From: Flaviflagellibacter deserti
GTDB taxonomy: Bacteria > Pseudomonadota > Alphaproteobacteria > Rhizobiales > Methylopilaceae
Reading direction: 5' to 3'
NCBI RefSeq assembly: GCF_042652085.1
Contig: NZ_JBHSJF010000006.1
Coordinates: forward strand, 868,001 to 932,000
Length of the DNA stretch: 64,000 bases
Of this stretch, positions 53,644 to 63,058 are shown piece after piece. A program made the position numbers and the translations under genes. Position 1 is the first letter of the stretch; each line of letters opens with the position of its first letter. The notes below the pieces were generated by a model. The model worked only from the letters and a program-made list of their open reading frames with translations, was not told where the DNA came from and did not search any database.

Positions 53644-54771
53644 ATGACAGCAGTTTCTCGGGCCGAAACGGTTTCCGCAGACAAATGGAGCCTTCCACGC
53701 CTCGGCCGGCAGGCCTCATCCAAGCTGATGCTCGTCCAGGTCCTTCGGGCCTTCGCGGCGCTGGCGGTCGTCCTCTACCATGCGCAATACGACGCCGAAG
53801 CGCTGGCTGCCCGCTTCGGCCGCGCCTATCACGGCAGTGATCTCCTGCCCTGGCCCGCCGGTGTGGACGTGTTCTTCGTCATCTCCGGCTTCATCATGGT
53901 CCATACTTCGCGGAAGCTGTTTACGACCGCCGACGGCCCACGCATCTTTCTCGCACGTCGCATCGCGCGCGTCGTCCCGATCTATTGGGCTATCGTCACC
54001 GTCTACCTCATTCTCGGCCAATTGATTCCAGCGGCGCTCAATCGGGATGCGCCGAGCCTGACTGCGATACTGACATCCTACCTGTTCATCCCCTACCCGC
54101 TGCCGAGCGGCGTGATCCATCCGGTTTATTCGCTCGGTTGGACGCTCAACTACGAAATGTTCTTCTACGTCGTTTTTGGGGGCGCCCTCCTGCTGCCGCG
54201 CCCAAGGGCGGTTCTGGCCGTCGCGGTCATGCTTTTAGGCCTCGTGGCGTTCGGACGCTTCTCGCAAGCCATGCCGGCGCCGATTTTGTTCTGGAGCGAC
54301 CCGATCGTGCTCGAATTCGTTTTCGGCATGGCCATCGCTTTGCTGGTGGAAAAAGGCTGCTCGCTGCAGCCAATCGGCCGCATCGGCCTTGCCGCCATCG
54401 CGCTGCTGCTTCTGCACTTCGATCTCGCCCGGCCAGACGGAGCTCTCATGCTGCCGCGGGTCCTCGCCTATGGGGTACCCGCGGCGATGCTGGTCGCCGC
54501 CGCAGTTCTTGGTCCTCTCTCTTCGACATGGTCCGCCGTGGAACTTCCCGTGGCCGCGCTGGGCGATGCCTCTTACGCGCTTTACCTCGTGCATCCCTTC
54601 GCTATCCGCGCCCTGCGCGAAGCGTTTGCATATAGCGGTCTCGCAACGGCGATGGGCCTCGAAGTCTTCGTCATCTCGGCCGTGCTAGCAGCGGTAATCC
54701 TCGCCCTCCTCGTCTACCAATTCGCCGAAAAGCCTATGACGAACGTCGTTCGCGGCTGGCTCCGGGTATAA
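53644..54771 (+). CDS. Acyltransferase 3 family (OafA/YrhL) membrane protein
   Basis: 375 residues with about ten membrane spans. The conserved start LRAFAALAVVLYHA provides the active His. GVDVFFVISGFIM, RRIARVVPIYW and SLGWTLNYEMFFYV follow, all typical. It acylates (often O-acetylates) sugars of envelope polysaccharides, probably the polymer of this locus. There is no SGNH tail, so this is the short form. It is convergent with the ABC permease gene at its end. Confidence 0.93.
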   Translation: MTAVSRAETVSADKWSLPRLGRQASSKLMLVQVLRAFAALAVVLYHAQYDAEALAARFGRAYHGSDLLPWPAGVDVFFVISGFIMVHTSRKLFTTADGPRIFLARRIARVVPIYWAIVTVYLILGQLIPAALNRDAPSLTAILTSYLFIPYPLPSGVIHPVYSLGWTLNYEMFFYVVFGGALLLPRPRAVLAVAVMLLGLVAFGRFSQAMPAPILFWSDPIVLEFVFGMAIALLVEKGCSLQPIGRIGLAAIALLLLHFDLARPDGALMLPRVLAYGVPAAMLVAAAVLGPLSSTWSAVELPVAALGDASYALYLVHPFAIRALREAFAYSGLATAMGLEVFVISAVLAAVILALLVYQFAEKPMTNVVRGWLRV

Positions 54772-54817
54772 AATAAGAAATTTTACCCACCGATGCCGCT
54801 CTCCAGCGCGCTGGCTG

Positions 54818-56005
54818 TCACCGTCTCTTGTTGTACACGTCGAGACATACCGCGCCGAGCAGAACCAATCCCTTGATGACCTGCTGATAGTCGATACCGA
54901 TACCCATGATCGACATGCCGTTATTCATCACACCCATGATCAGCGCGCCGATCACCGCGCCGCCGACGCGGCCGACGCCGCCATAGGCCGAGGCGCCGCC
55001 GATGAAGCAGGCGGCGATGACGTCGAGCTCGAAGCCGAGGCCGGCCTTCGGCGTCGCCGTGTTCAACCGCGCCGCGAAGACGAGGCCGGCCAAAGCCGCC
55101 AGCACGCCCATGTTGACGAAAGTCAGGAAGGTCAGCCGCTCCGTCATGATGCCCGACAGCTTCGCCGCCTTCTCGTTGCCGCCCACCGCGTAGATCTGCC
55201 GGCCGATCGTCGTGCGGCCGGTGACGAAGGAATAGAGCGCGATCAAGGCCGCCATGATGATGAGGACATTCGGCAGACCGCGGTGCGAGGCGATCAGATA
55301 GGTGAAGTAGAGGAGGACGCCACAGAGAAGCGCGTTCTTGAGGATGAAAACGCCCTGCGGCTCCACGTCGAGGCCGTGCTGTTGCTGCCGGGCCCGGGTC
55401 TTGAAGTTGACGTAGACGAGCGCAAGCGCAACCAAGGCGCCGAGCAGGATCGATGTCGGATAGAGTACGCCTACGCCCGGGAACAATTCGGGGATGAAGC
55501 CCGAAGACAGGCGCTGGAACATGACCGGGAACGGACCGACCGACTGACCGCCGAGGAGCGCAAGCGACAGCCCCTTGAATACCAGCATTCCGGCCAGCGT
55601 GACGATGAAGGAAGGGATACGGAAATAGGCGACCCAGTATCCTTGCGCCGCACCGATCAGTCCGCCGACTGCGAGGCAGATAAGGGCCGCGGGCACGAAC
55701 GGCAGTTCGTAGCGCACGATCATCACCGCCGCGAGCGCGCCGATGAAGCCGGCCACCGACCCCACGGACAGATCGATATGCCCGGTCACGATGACCAGCA
55801 GCATGCCGAGCGCCATGATGACGATGTAGCTGTTCTGCAGGACGAGATTGGTGAGGTTGAGGGGTCGCAGAAGTGTGCCGTTGGTCACGATCTCGAAAAA
55901 CACCATGATCGCGAACAGCGAGAGCAGCATTCCGTATTCGCGCAGATTATTCTTTAGCAGACCGCCATGCGCGCGCTCGTCGAGAGCGACCGTCTTGTCC
56001 GTCAT
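54818..56005 (-). CDS. gguB: Multiple-sugar ABC transporter permease (GguB/MmsB-like)
   Basis: 395 residues with about ten spans of the ribose/xylose-type permease family (VVTGHIDLSVGSVAGF, and GRTTIGRQIYAVGGNEKAAKLS). It forms the membrane channel for the ChvE binding protein and the ATPase encoded just upstream; its start overlaps the ATPase stop by ATGA. The length and the insert after the sixth span fit the chvE-gguA-gguB set of Agrobacterium. It is the last gene of the operon. Confidence 0.9.
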   Translation of the reverse strand: MTDKTVALDERAHGGLLKNNLREYGMLLSLFAIMVFFEIVTNGTLLRPLNLTNLVLQNSYIVIMALGMLLVIVTGHIDLSVGSVAGFIGALAAVMIVRYELPFVPAALICLAVGGLIGAAQGYWVAYFRIPSFIVTLAGMLVFKGLSLALLGGQSVGPFPVMFQRLSSGFIPELFPGVGVLYPTSILLGALVALALVYVNFKTRARQQQHGLDVEPQGVFILKNALLCGVLLYFTYLIASHRGLPNVLIIMAALIALYSFVTGRTTIGRQIYAVGGNEKAAKLSGIMTERLTFLTFVNMGVLAALAGLVFAARLNTATPKAGLGFELDVIAACFIGGASAYGGVGRVGGAVIGALIMGVMNNGMSIMGIGIDYQQVIKGLVLLGAVCLDVYNKRR

Positions 56006-57534
56006 TGCAGGCCTCCCTTGCGCATGATCGAGCGCATTATCTTTTCTTGCGTGGCTTCGGCCGCCGCGAACTCGCCGACGAACATGCCGTGATCCATCAC
56101 GCAGATCCGGTCGCAGATGCCGAGGAGTTCCGGCATTTCCGACGATATGACGATCACGCCGCGCCCGCTGTCGGCCAGTTCGTTGATGATAGCGTAGATC
56201 TCGTATTTGGCGCCGACATCAATGCCCCGGGTCGGCTCATCGAGGATCAGCACCTTGGGGTCGGTGAACAGCCATTTCGACAGCACCACCTTCTGCTGGT
56301 TGCCGCCCGAGAGCTTGCCCGCCTCCTGATACACATCGGCGCTGCGAATGCGCATGCGCTTGCGATAATCGCTCGCAACGGTCAGCTCGCGAATGTCGTC
56401 GAGCACGCTGCGATTGGATACGTCGTCCAGGTTCGCCAACGTGATGTTCTTGCGGATATCCTCCTCGAGGAGCAGGCCGAGCTGCTTGCGATCCTCCGTC
56501 ACGTAGGCAAGACCCGCATCGATCGCGCGGGTCACAGTGGAGACGTCGATCTCCTGCCCCTCCAGCGTAACGCGGCCGCTGATCCTGCGGCCATAGGAAT
56601 GGCCGAACAGACTCATCGCGAATTCGGTTCGCCCGGCTCCCATCAGTCCTGCAACGCCGACGATCTCGCCGCGCTTTACATGGAAGTTCACATTCCTGAT
56701 GACCTGCCGATCGGTGTGGATCGGGTGGTAGACCGACCAGTCTTCGACGGTGAGGATCGTCTCGCCGATTTTCGGCGTGTGCTCCGGGTAGCGGTGCTCG
56801 AGGTCGCGGTCGACCATCATCCGGATGATGCGATCCTCCTCGACCGGCTCCTCATGGGTATCGAGCATACCGATGGTGCGGCCGTCGCGCAGAACGGTGA
56901 TCCGGTCCGCGACGCGGGAAATCTCGTTCAGCTTGTGCGAGATCAGGATCGAGGAAATACCCTGCCGCCGAAACTCCACGAGGAGATCGAGAAGCGCCTG
57001 GCTGTCGCGCTCGTTGAGGCTGGCCGTCGGCTCGTCGAGGATCAGGAGGCGCACCTTCTTCGACAGCGCCTTGGCGATCTCGACGAGTTGCTGCTTGCCC
57101 ACTCCGATATTCGTGATCAGCGTATCGGGCGCCTCGTCCAGCCCCACCTTCGCCAGGAGTTCCTTCGAGCGGCGATGAACCTCCGTACGATCGATGATGC
57201 CGAAGCGGGATGGCGGGTTGGCGAGGAAGATGTTCTCCGCGATCGACATCAGCGGGATCAGCGCCAATTCCTGGTGGATGATGATGATGCCGAGCGCCTC
57301 GGAATCGTTGAGGGTGCGGAAGCGCCGCTCCTCGCCCTCATAGACGATGTCGCCTTCGTAGCTGCCGTGCGGGTAGACCCCGCTCAGCACCTTCATGAGC
57401 GTGGATTTGCCGGCGCCGTTCTCGCCGACGAGCGCATGGATCTCGCCAGGGCGGACAAAAAGATTGACGTCGTTCAGCGCCTTCACTCCGGTGAAGGACT
57501 TGCTGATACCGCGCATCTCAAGGATCGCGTCCAT
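56002..57534 (-). CDS. gguA: Multiple-sugar ABC transporter ATPase (GguA/MmsA-like)
   Basis: 510 residues with two fused nucleotide-binding domains. The first has GENGAGKSTLMKVLSG, LILDEPTASL and a normal signature region. The second has the usual weaker GLMGAGRTE loop, LSGGNQQKVVLSKWL and LILDEPTRGIDVGAK. Sugar importers of the Mgl/Xyl type share this layout. The start is ATG 57534 (MDAILEMRG) with AGGGA 8 bases upstream; a longer reading is unlikely. It energises uptake with GguB and ChvE. Confidence 0.92.
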   Translation of the reverse strand: MDAILEMRGISKSFTGVKALNDVNLFVRPGEIHALVGENGAGKSTLMKVLSGVYPHGSYEGDIVYEGEERRFRTLNDSEALGIIIIHQELALIPLMSIAENIFLANPPSRFGIIDRTEVHRRSKELLAKVGLDEAPDTLITNIGVGKQQLVEIAKALSKKVRLLILDEPTASLNERDSQALLDLLVEFRRQGISSILISHKLNEISRVADRITVLRDGRTIGMLDTHEEPVEEDRIIRMMVDRDLEHRYPEHTPKIGETILTVEDWSVYHPIHTDRQVIRNVNFHVKRGEIVGVAGLMGAGRTEFAMSLFGHSYGRRISGRVTLEGQEIDVSTVTRAIDAGLAYVTEDRKQLGLLLEEDIRKNITLANLDDVSNRSVLDDIRELTVASDYRKRMRIRSADVYQEAGKLSGGNQQKVVLSKWLFTDPKVLILDEPTRGIDVGAKYEIYAIINELADSGRGVIVISSEMPELLGICDRICVMDHGMFVGEFAAAEATQEKIMRSIMRKGGLQ

Positions 57535-57565
57535 CCCTGGATTCCCTATCCCTAATAGAACGATC

Positions 57566-57590
57566 GCGGCCGCGCATTTCACGCGGCCGC
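57566..57590 (-). promoter_or_regulatory. Intercistronic hairpin between chvE and gguA
   Basis: GCGGCCGCG (57566-57574) pairs with CGCGGCCGC (57582-57590) around a 7-base loop, 17 bases after the chvE stop. Such hairpins after binding-protein genes commonly protect the message so that the binding protein is made in excess of the membrane parts. Confidence 0.65.
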
Positions 57591-57606
57591 CGCTCGCGGG
57601 TGGCCG

Positions 57607-58671
57607 TTAGTTGATCTGCTCTTTCTTGTAGTAGCCGCTGCCGACCAGAACCTGTTCCCAGTTGGTCTTGTCGACCACGACCGGTTTCAGGAGATAGGCA
57701 GGCACGACCTTGACGCCGTTGTTGTAGGTCTTGGTATCGTTGACCTTGACCTCCTTGCCGCTGAGGACCGCGTCGACCATGTCGGCTGTGACCCTGGCGA
57801 GATCGCGGGTGTCCTTGAAGATCGACGAATATTGCTCGCCGGCGATCATGGATTTGACCGACGGGACCTCCGCATCCTGACCGCTGACGATCGGCATCTT
57901 CATGTCGCCGGAGCCGTAGCCGACGCCCTTGAGCGAGGACAGAATGCCGATCGACAGGCCGTCATAGGGTGACAGAACGGCGTCGACGCGCTTATCGGTG
58001 TAGAAGGCGCTGAGAAGGTTATCCATGCGCGCCTGGGCGGTCGCGCCGTCCCAGCGGAGCGTCGACACCTTCTGCATGCCGGTCTGACCGCTCCGTACGA
58101 CGAGCTTCTTCTGGTCGATGTAGGGCTGCAAGACCGACATCGCGCCGTCGTAGAAGAAGTAGGCATTGTTGTCGTCTGGCGAACCGCCGAACAGCTCGAT
58201 GTTGAACGGCCCCTTGCCGTCCTTGAGGCCGAGCGCATCGACGATCGATGCGGCCTGCAGCACGCCCACCTGGAAGTTGTCGAAGGTCGCGTAATAGTCG
58301 ACGTTCGGTGTGTCGCGGATCAGCCTGTCATAGGCGATGACCTTGATGCCCTTGTCGGCGGCCTGCTTCAGCGCGTCCGACAAAGTGGTGCCGTCGATCG
58401 AGGCGATCACCAGAACCTTGGCACCTTTGGTCACCATGTTCTCGATCTGCGCGAGCTGGTTCGGGATGTCGTCTTCTGCGTATTGCAGGTCGGTCTTGTA
58501 GCCGCGCTCCTGCAGCACCTTGACCATGTTGTTGCCGTCGTCGATCCAGCGGGCGGAAGCCTTGGTCGGCATTGCGATGCCTATCGATGCGCCGGTCTGC
58601 GAGAATGCGGGCGCGGCAAGGGCCATGGCATTGAGCGCCAGGGCCGACAGGACTGTCGTGAGAATGCGCAT
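57607..58671 (-). CDS. chvE: Periplasmic multiple-sugar-binding protein ChvE
   Basis: 354 residues with a signal peptide (MRILTTVLSALALNAMALAA, then PAFSQ). The periplasmic-binding-protein fold begins IGIAMPTKASARWIDDG. ELFGGSPDDNNAYFFYDGAM and SPYDGLSIG are ligand-pocket regions in ChvE. ChvE binds arabinose, galactose, glucose and other aldoses and in Agrobacterium also signals to VirA. In this operon the transport role is enough. The gap to dgoA upstream is 73 bases. Confidence 0.93.
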   Translation of the reverse strand: MRILTTVLSALALNAMALAAPAFSQTGASIGIAMPTKASARWIDDGNNMVKVLQERGYKTDLQYAEDDIPNQLAQIENMVTKGAKVLVIASIDGTTLSDALKQAADKGIKVIAYDRLIRDTPNVDYYATFDNFQVGVLQAASIVDALGLKDGKGPFNIELFGGSPDDNNAYFFYDGAMSVLQPYIDQKKLVVRSGQTGMQKVSTLRWDGATAQARMDNLLSAFYTDKRVDAVLSPYDGLSIGILSSLKGVGYGSGDMKMPIVSGQDAEVPSVKSMIAGEQYSSIFKDTRDLARVTADMVDAVLSGKEVKVNDTKTYNNGVKVVPAYLLKPVVVDKTNWEQVLVGSGYYKKEQIN

Positions 58672-58744
58672 TGTCGTTCCCTCCTGTTATGAGCAGCTTT
58701 TGCTGCCGTTTATCGCTGTCATGCTTGCGCCGGTTGCGTCGAAA

Positions 58745-59413
58745 CTACCCGGCGTCCAAAGGCTGACGGGCCCTCCTCTCCTGAAAGACGCCGTCATATG
58801 CGGCGACGGTCATTCGCGCTCGAGCGCGTACCCCGTCGGCCGTCATTCCGGGTTTATAGAGGCTCGAGCCGAGGCCGAAGGTGCGGATGCCTGCGGCCGC
58901 ATAGGCCGGAAAATCCATCTCGGAGACGCCTCCGACGGCGCCGACCTCAGTATCTGCCGGCAAGACGACGCGGATGGCCTGGATGATCGCCGGTCCGAGC
59001 AGGTTCGCCGGGAAGAATTTCAGAGCCGAGGCGCCGGCGCGGAGCGCGGTGAACGCCTCCGTCGGTGTCATCACACCCGGCATCGTGACCATGCCGTGTC
59101 CTGCCGCCCGGCGAAGAACATCGACGTCCACATTGGGGCTCACCAGAAGGCGCGCTCCGAGATCCGCCAACCGGTCGACGTCACCTGTATCGAGCACAGT
59201 ACCCGCGCCTATCCAGCAGGCTGCCGGCGCGATCTTCACCGCACTTTCGATGGACCGGAACGGCTGCGGCGAGTTCAACGGTATCTCGATGGCTTCGATG
59301 CCGGCCTCGATCAGCGCGCCGACCACTGCTTCGGTCTCGCGGGGCTCGATGCCGCGCAGGATGGCCACGATCGAGCGGCGCAGGCCGGGCCATGGGATAC
59401 GGGGCGCCGTCAT
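58745..59413 (-). CDS. dgoA: 2-dehydro-3-deoxy-6-phosphogalactonate aldolase
   Basis: 222 residues, KDPG/KDPGal aldolase family. The Schiff-base Lys is in ALKFFPANLLGP, and the early Glu in AIEIPLNSPQP and the RGIEPRE motif are present. The phrase EIPLNSP marks the galactonate branch over the KDPG branch, and the dgoK neighbour agrees. It cleaves KDPGal to pyruvate and glyceraldehyde 3-phosphate. The start overlaps the dgoK stop by ATGA. Confidence 0.93.
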   Translation of the reverse strand: MTAPRIPWPGLRRSIVAILRGIEPRETEAVVGALIEAGIEAIEIPLNSPQPFRSIESAVKIAPAACWIGAGTVLDTGDVDRLADLGARLLVSPNVDVDVLRRAAGHGMVTMPGVMTPTEAFTALRAGASALKFFPANLLGPAIIQAIRVVLPADTEVGAVGGVSEMDFPAYAAAGIRTFGLGSSLYKPGMTADGVRARARMTVAAYDGVFQERRARQPLDAG

Positions 59414-60345
59414 GATGCGAACCCCTCTGCGTTGGCGAAGGCCGAGCGGGCGGCGATGTGCAGCCCAATCCGGACGCAGTCCTCGGCATCACGCAAGGTC
59501 ACCGTTCCAGCCCCCGCGATCTCTAGCGCGCGCTTGTACAACGCGGAAAGAGGATCCGAGGCGACGAGCACGACTTCAAACGCGGGGCTGCCGAGACGGC
59601 GCGCACCGGCGAGTTCGACGCCGATCAGCAGACCCGACAGCCGGGCTAGCAGTGCCTCGGGCGGCGTGCCGGAAAGCAGCCATTCGGCGCGAAGGGTGAA
59701 CGGCAGATTTGTCGCGAGCGCAGGATTGGCAAGCGCCGCTTCGACTCCGGCCGTGAAGTGCTCGTTCGGCTGGATCGTCTCCGCTCTCTCCACCGCCCCC
59801 GCGACGATCGACGAGGTGCGCAGCCAGTGGAACATCTCGCCGGTCATGAACGTCGCGAAGCTCTCAACGACGCGGCCGTCGAGCCTGGTCCATTTCGAAT
59901 GGGTGCCGGGCAGGCAGACGAGATGCGCATCCTCATCCGCCACGGCCAGCAGGATCGTCTCCTCGCCGCGGATCACATCAGGCTCCCCCTTGCGCTGGGC
60001 GATGCCCGGCAGAATGCGGACGGGCCGTCGCGCCGAGGGCACGCCGGCGGCTCGTTCGACCAACAGATCGAGCTGCGCCGGCGTGTCCAGATATGTCGCT
60101 TCGATCCAACCGGCACGCGAGCCGGCCATGCCGCAGATCATCACCGGGACGTGTGCCGGAACGGCGAGCGCGGCGAGATGGCTTTCCAGCACCGTCTCGA
60201 AACCCAGCTTTGCTGCCACGACGGCGCCCTCGCCGCTACGGCGTTCCGCAAGGATGCGGCCGTTGGAATCCAGCGCCCACAGCCGGAAGCTCGACGTGCC
60301 CCAGTCGATGGCTACGTGAGCGATGGATGATAGATCGCGGTCCAT
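59410..60345 (-). CDS. dgoK: 2-dehydro-3-deoxygalactonokinase
   Basis: About 311 residues from ATG 60345; a TTG two codons earlier would overlap the SMP-30 stop. The ATP-binding start AIDWGTSSFRLWALD and LVCLPGTHSKW are characteristic of DgoK. It phosphorylates 2-keto-3-deoxygalactonate for DgoA. Internal PVMICGMAGSRAGW is also a family motif. Confidence 0.93.
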   Translation of the reverse strand: MDRDLSSIAHVAIDWGTSSFRLWALDSNGRILAERRSGEGAVVAAKLGFETVLESHLAALAVPAHVPVMICGMAGSRAGWIEATYLDTPAQLDLLVERAAGVPSARRPVRILPGIAQRKGEPDVIRGEETILLAVADEDAHLVCLPGTHSKWTRLDGRVVESFATFMTGEMFHWLRTSSIVAGAVERAETIQPNEHFTAGVEAALANPALATNLPFTLRAEWLLSGTPPEALLARLSGLLIGVELAGARRLGSPAFEVVLVASDPLSALYKRALEIAGAGTVTLRDAEDCVRIGLHIAARSAFANAEGFAS

Positions 60346-60347
60346 GA

Positions 60348-61229
60348 TCAAGCCGCCAATCTGACGTGTGGCTCGACGCGGCCACGCGCGCCGGGCCGCA
60401 AAACGAACGTGCGGCCATGGTTGGGATCGACGGCGCGCATCGCATCATCCATCCCCTGCCAGGCAGAGGTCACCAGCAGGCGGTCAAGGGCGGCACCAAT
60501 GAACACCGGGCAGCTCGGCTGCAAGACGGGCACGGTGATGCTACGTGCCCGCTCGCCTGCCGGCGTGTAGACATCGAGGCGGGACGCGCCCCACCGAGCG
60601 TTCCAGATCAGTCCGTCGGCATCGACCACGGAGCCATCGAGATCACCCGGTTCCCCGGTGCCATAAAGAGGCTGGGGTTCTTCCGTCGGCGTGCCGTCGG
60701 CCGGATCGACCGACACGCGCATCAGCACGTTCTCGCGGGAATCCGTGAAGTAAGCGGTACGGCCGTCCGGTGAGAAACAGATCGAATTCGGGATGGACAA
60801 ACCGGGATAGAGGCGGCGCAGCCGGCCCTCGAAGAAGTGATAGATCGCGCCGAGGCTTCGTTCGCCTCCCCGCCCCATCGTTCCGATCCATAGCGCGCCC
60901 GAAGGGTGGACGCGTCCGTCGTTCGAGCGGGTGGCCGCGCTATCGGCTTCAAGGGGGGTGTGGAGCGCCATCCGCCCCGTCGCGATCTCCCGGACATACA
61001 GTCCGTCCTCTCCGGCGATCAGCTGGCGCCTGTCATCGATGGGCGCGAGCATGCTGCACATCACGGGCAAGCTGTGGCGGATGATCTCGCGGGTGGCGAG
61101 ACGCGCCTCGAACAGTTCGCGCTCGATGATGTCGAACCACCAGGCGGTGTCGGTCGCGGCGTCGTAGGCCGGCCCCTCGCCGAGATGGCAACGATGGTCG
61201 CTGAGGATGGAAACGCCGAGATCCTCCAA
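60348..61229 (-). CDS. SMP-30/gluconolactonase-family sugar lactonase
   Basis: 293 residues, a six-bladed propeller. The metal Glu is in LGEGPAYD, and NDGRVHPSGALWIGTMG, NSICFSPDGRTAYFTDS and DVDG-like DGSVVDADGLIWNARWG supply the other ligands. It hydrolyses an aldonolactone, probably galactono- or arabino-lactone, to the acid used by the dehydratase encoded upstream. The sugar dehydrogenase that would make the lactone is not in the window. Confidence 0.9.
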   Translation of the reverse strand: MEDLGVSILSDHRCHLGEGPAYDAATDTAWWFDIIERELFEARLATREIIRHSLPVMCSMLAPIDDRRQLIAGEDGLYVREIATGRMALHTPLEADSAATRSNDGRVHPSGALWIGTMGRGGERSLGAIYHFFEGRLRRLYPGLSIPNSICFSPDGRTAYFTDSRENVLMRVSVDPADGTPTEEPQPLYGTGEPGDLDGSVVDADGLIWNARWGASRLDVYTPAGERARSITVPVLQPSCPVFIGAALDRLLVTSAWQGMDDAMRAVDPNHGRTFVLRPGARGRVEPHVRLAA

Positions 61230-61238
61230 GACCGCCTC

Positions 61239-63044
61239 CTAATGATTGTCCCGCGGCATGCCCTTGGTCTGGGCGATGCGCTGGTAGGCAACAGCGGATT
61301 CGAGCACGGCACCGGTCTCAAGCTGACCGACCAGGCCACGCTGAATTTCCTGCCAGGGTGTTTGATGCTCGGGATAACGGTAGCCGCCTTGCTCGTTCAG
61401 CTTCGCTCTGCGGGCGGTCAGCTCTTCATCCGAGATCAGGATATTGGCCGTGCCACGCTCGAGATCGATCCGGACCCGATCCCCCGTCTTGAGCAAAGCC
61501 AGCCCGCCGTTCAGCGCCGCTTCCGGCGAGGCATTGAGGATGGACGGGGAGCCCGATGTGCCGGACTGGCGCCCGTCGCCGATGCAGGGCAGCGTGGTTA
61601 TCCCGGCTTTGATGAGATAATCGGGCGCCCGCATGTTCACGACTTCCGCGGCTCCCGGGTAACCGACGGGTCCCGCGCCGCGCATGAACAGGATGGTGTG
61701 GGCATCGATCCTGAGCTCCGGATCGTCGATGCGCGCGTGGTAGTCCTCGGGTCCGTCGAAAACCACAGCCGACCCTTCGAACGCATCAGGGTCGTCGGGG
61801 TTCGAAAGATAGCGATCGCGGAATTCCGGCGAGATCACGCTCGTCTTCATGATCGCAGACGAGAACAGGTTGCCACGCAAGACGCGGAAGCCGGCGCGCT
61901 CTTTCAGCGGTCGGTGGAATGGCCGGATCACCGCCTCGTCGAGAATGGTCGCGCCCAGGCAGTTTTCGCCGATGGTGCGGCCATTCACCGTCATCGCATC
62001 CTTGGCTATGAGGCCCTGCCCCATCAGCTCCGCAACGACAGCAGGCACCCCACCTGCGTGGTAGTAATCCTCGCCGAGATATTCGCCGGCCGGCTGCAGG
62101 TTGACGAGGAGCGGGATGTCCTCGCCATAAGTCTGCCAGTCATCGATCGACAGCTCGACGCCGACATGGCGCGCAAGGGCATTCAGATGTATCGGCGCAT
62201 TGGTGGAGCCGCCGATGGCCGAGTTGACGCAGATTGCATTCAGAAACGCATCGCGGGTCAGAATATCGGAGGGTTTCAGATCCTCGCGCACCATGTCGAC
62301 TATCCTGAGGCCGGTTCGATAGGCAATCTCCTGCCGGTCGCGGTAAGGCGCCGGGATCGCGGCCGAACCCGGCAATTGCATGCCGAGCGCTTCGGCCAGC
62401 GAGTTCATCGTCGTCGCCGTGCCCATCGTGTTGCAATAACCGGTCGAGGGTGCCGAGGAGGCGACGAGTTTCACGAAGCCGGCATAGTCGATCTCGCCTT
62501 TGGCAAGGAGCTCCCGCGCCTTCCAGACGATCGTGCCGGAGCCAGTGCGCTCGCCGCGGAACCAGCCGTTGAGCATCGGCCCCACCGACAGCGCGATAGC
62601 CGGGATGTTCACCGTCGCCGCCGCCATCAAGCAGGCTGGCGTGGTCTTGTCACAGCCGATCGTCAGAACCACGCCGTCGAGCGGATACCCGTACAGCACT
62701 TCCACCAGACCCAGATAAGCAAGGTTCCGGTCGAGCCCGGCAGTTGGGCGCTTGCCCGTCTCCTGGATCGGATGCACCGGAAACTCGATCGCAATGCCGC
62801 CGGCCTCCCGAATTCCTTCGCGAACGCGGTTGGCGAGCTCGAGGTGATGACGGTTGCACGGCGAAAGGTCCGAGCCGGTCTGGGCTATGCCGATGATCGG
62901 CCGTCCGCTTTGCAGTTCCTCCTGGCTAAGCCCGAAATTCATGTAGCGCTCGAGGTAGAGCGCAGTCATGTCGATATTGTCAGCGTTGTCGAACCAGGCT
63001 CGCGAGCGAAGCTCGGAAGAGGAGTTCTTGGCGGGACCGTGCAT
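61239..63044 (-). CDS. IlvD/Edd-family aldonate dehydratase
   Basis: 601 residues from ATG 63044, supported by GGAGG 6 bases upstream. The three Fe-S cysteines are Cys63 (SPCNRHH), one in TIGCDKTTPAC and one in GYCNTMGTATTMN. The metal and acid-base region GSTNAPIHLNAL and the C-terminal CIGDGRQSGTSGSPS are normal. The sequence belongs to the sugar-acid dehydratase branch (arabinonate, xylonate, galactonate) and not to IlvD proper. Neighbours argue for galactonate, giving KDGal. It thus takes the place of DgoD, an enolase-type enzyme. Confidence 0.88.
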   Translation of the reverse strand: MHGPAKNSSSELRSRAWFDNADNIDMTALYLERYMNFGLSQEELQSGRPIIGIAQTGSDLSPCNRHHLELANRVREGIREAGGIAIEFPVHPIQETGKRPTAGLDRNLAYLGLVEVLYGYPLDGVVLTIGCDKTTPACLMAAATVNIPAIALSVGPMLNGWFRGERTGSGTIVWKARELLAKGEIDYAGFVKLVASSAPSTGYCNTMGTATTMNSLAEALGMQLPGSAAIPAPYRDRQEIAYRTGLRIVDMVREDLKPSDILTRDAFLNAICVNSAIGGSTNAPIHLNALARHVGVELSIDDWQTYGEDIPLLVNLQPAGEYLGEDYYHAGGVPAVVAELMGQGLIAKDAMTVNGRTIGENCLGATILDEAVIRPFHRPLKERAGFRVLRGNLFSSAIMKTSVISPEFRDRYLSNPDDPDAFEGSAVVFDGPEDYHARIDDPELRIDAHTILFMRGAGPVGYPGAAEVVNMRAPDYLIKAGITTLPCIGDGRQSGTSGSPSILNASPEAALNGGLALLKTGDRVRIDLERGTANILISDEELTARRAKLNEQGGYRYPEHQTPWQEIQRGLVGQLETGAVLESAVAYQRIAQTKGMPRDNH

Positions 63045-63058
63045 TCTATCCTCCACCG

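Noticed and set aside
56005..57555. 516-codon rightward open frame
   Set aside because: Antisense shadow of the sugar ABC ATPase.
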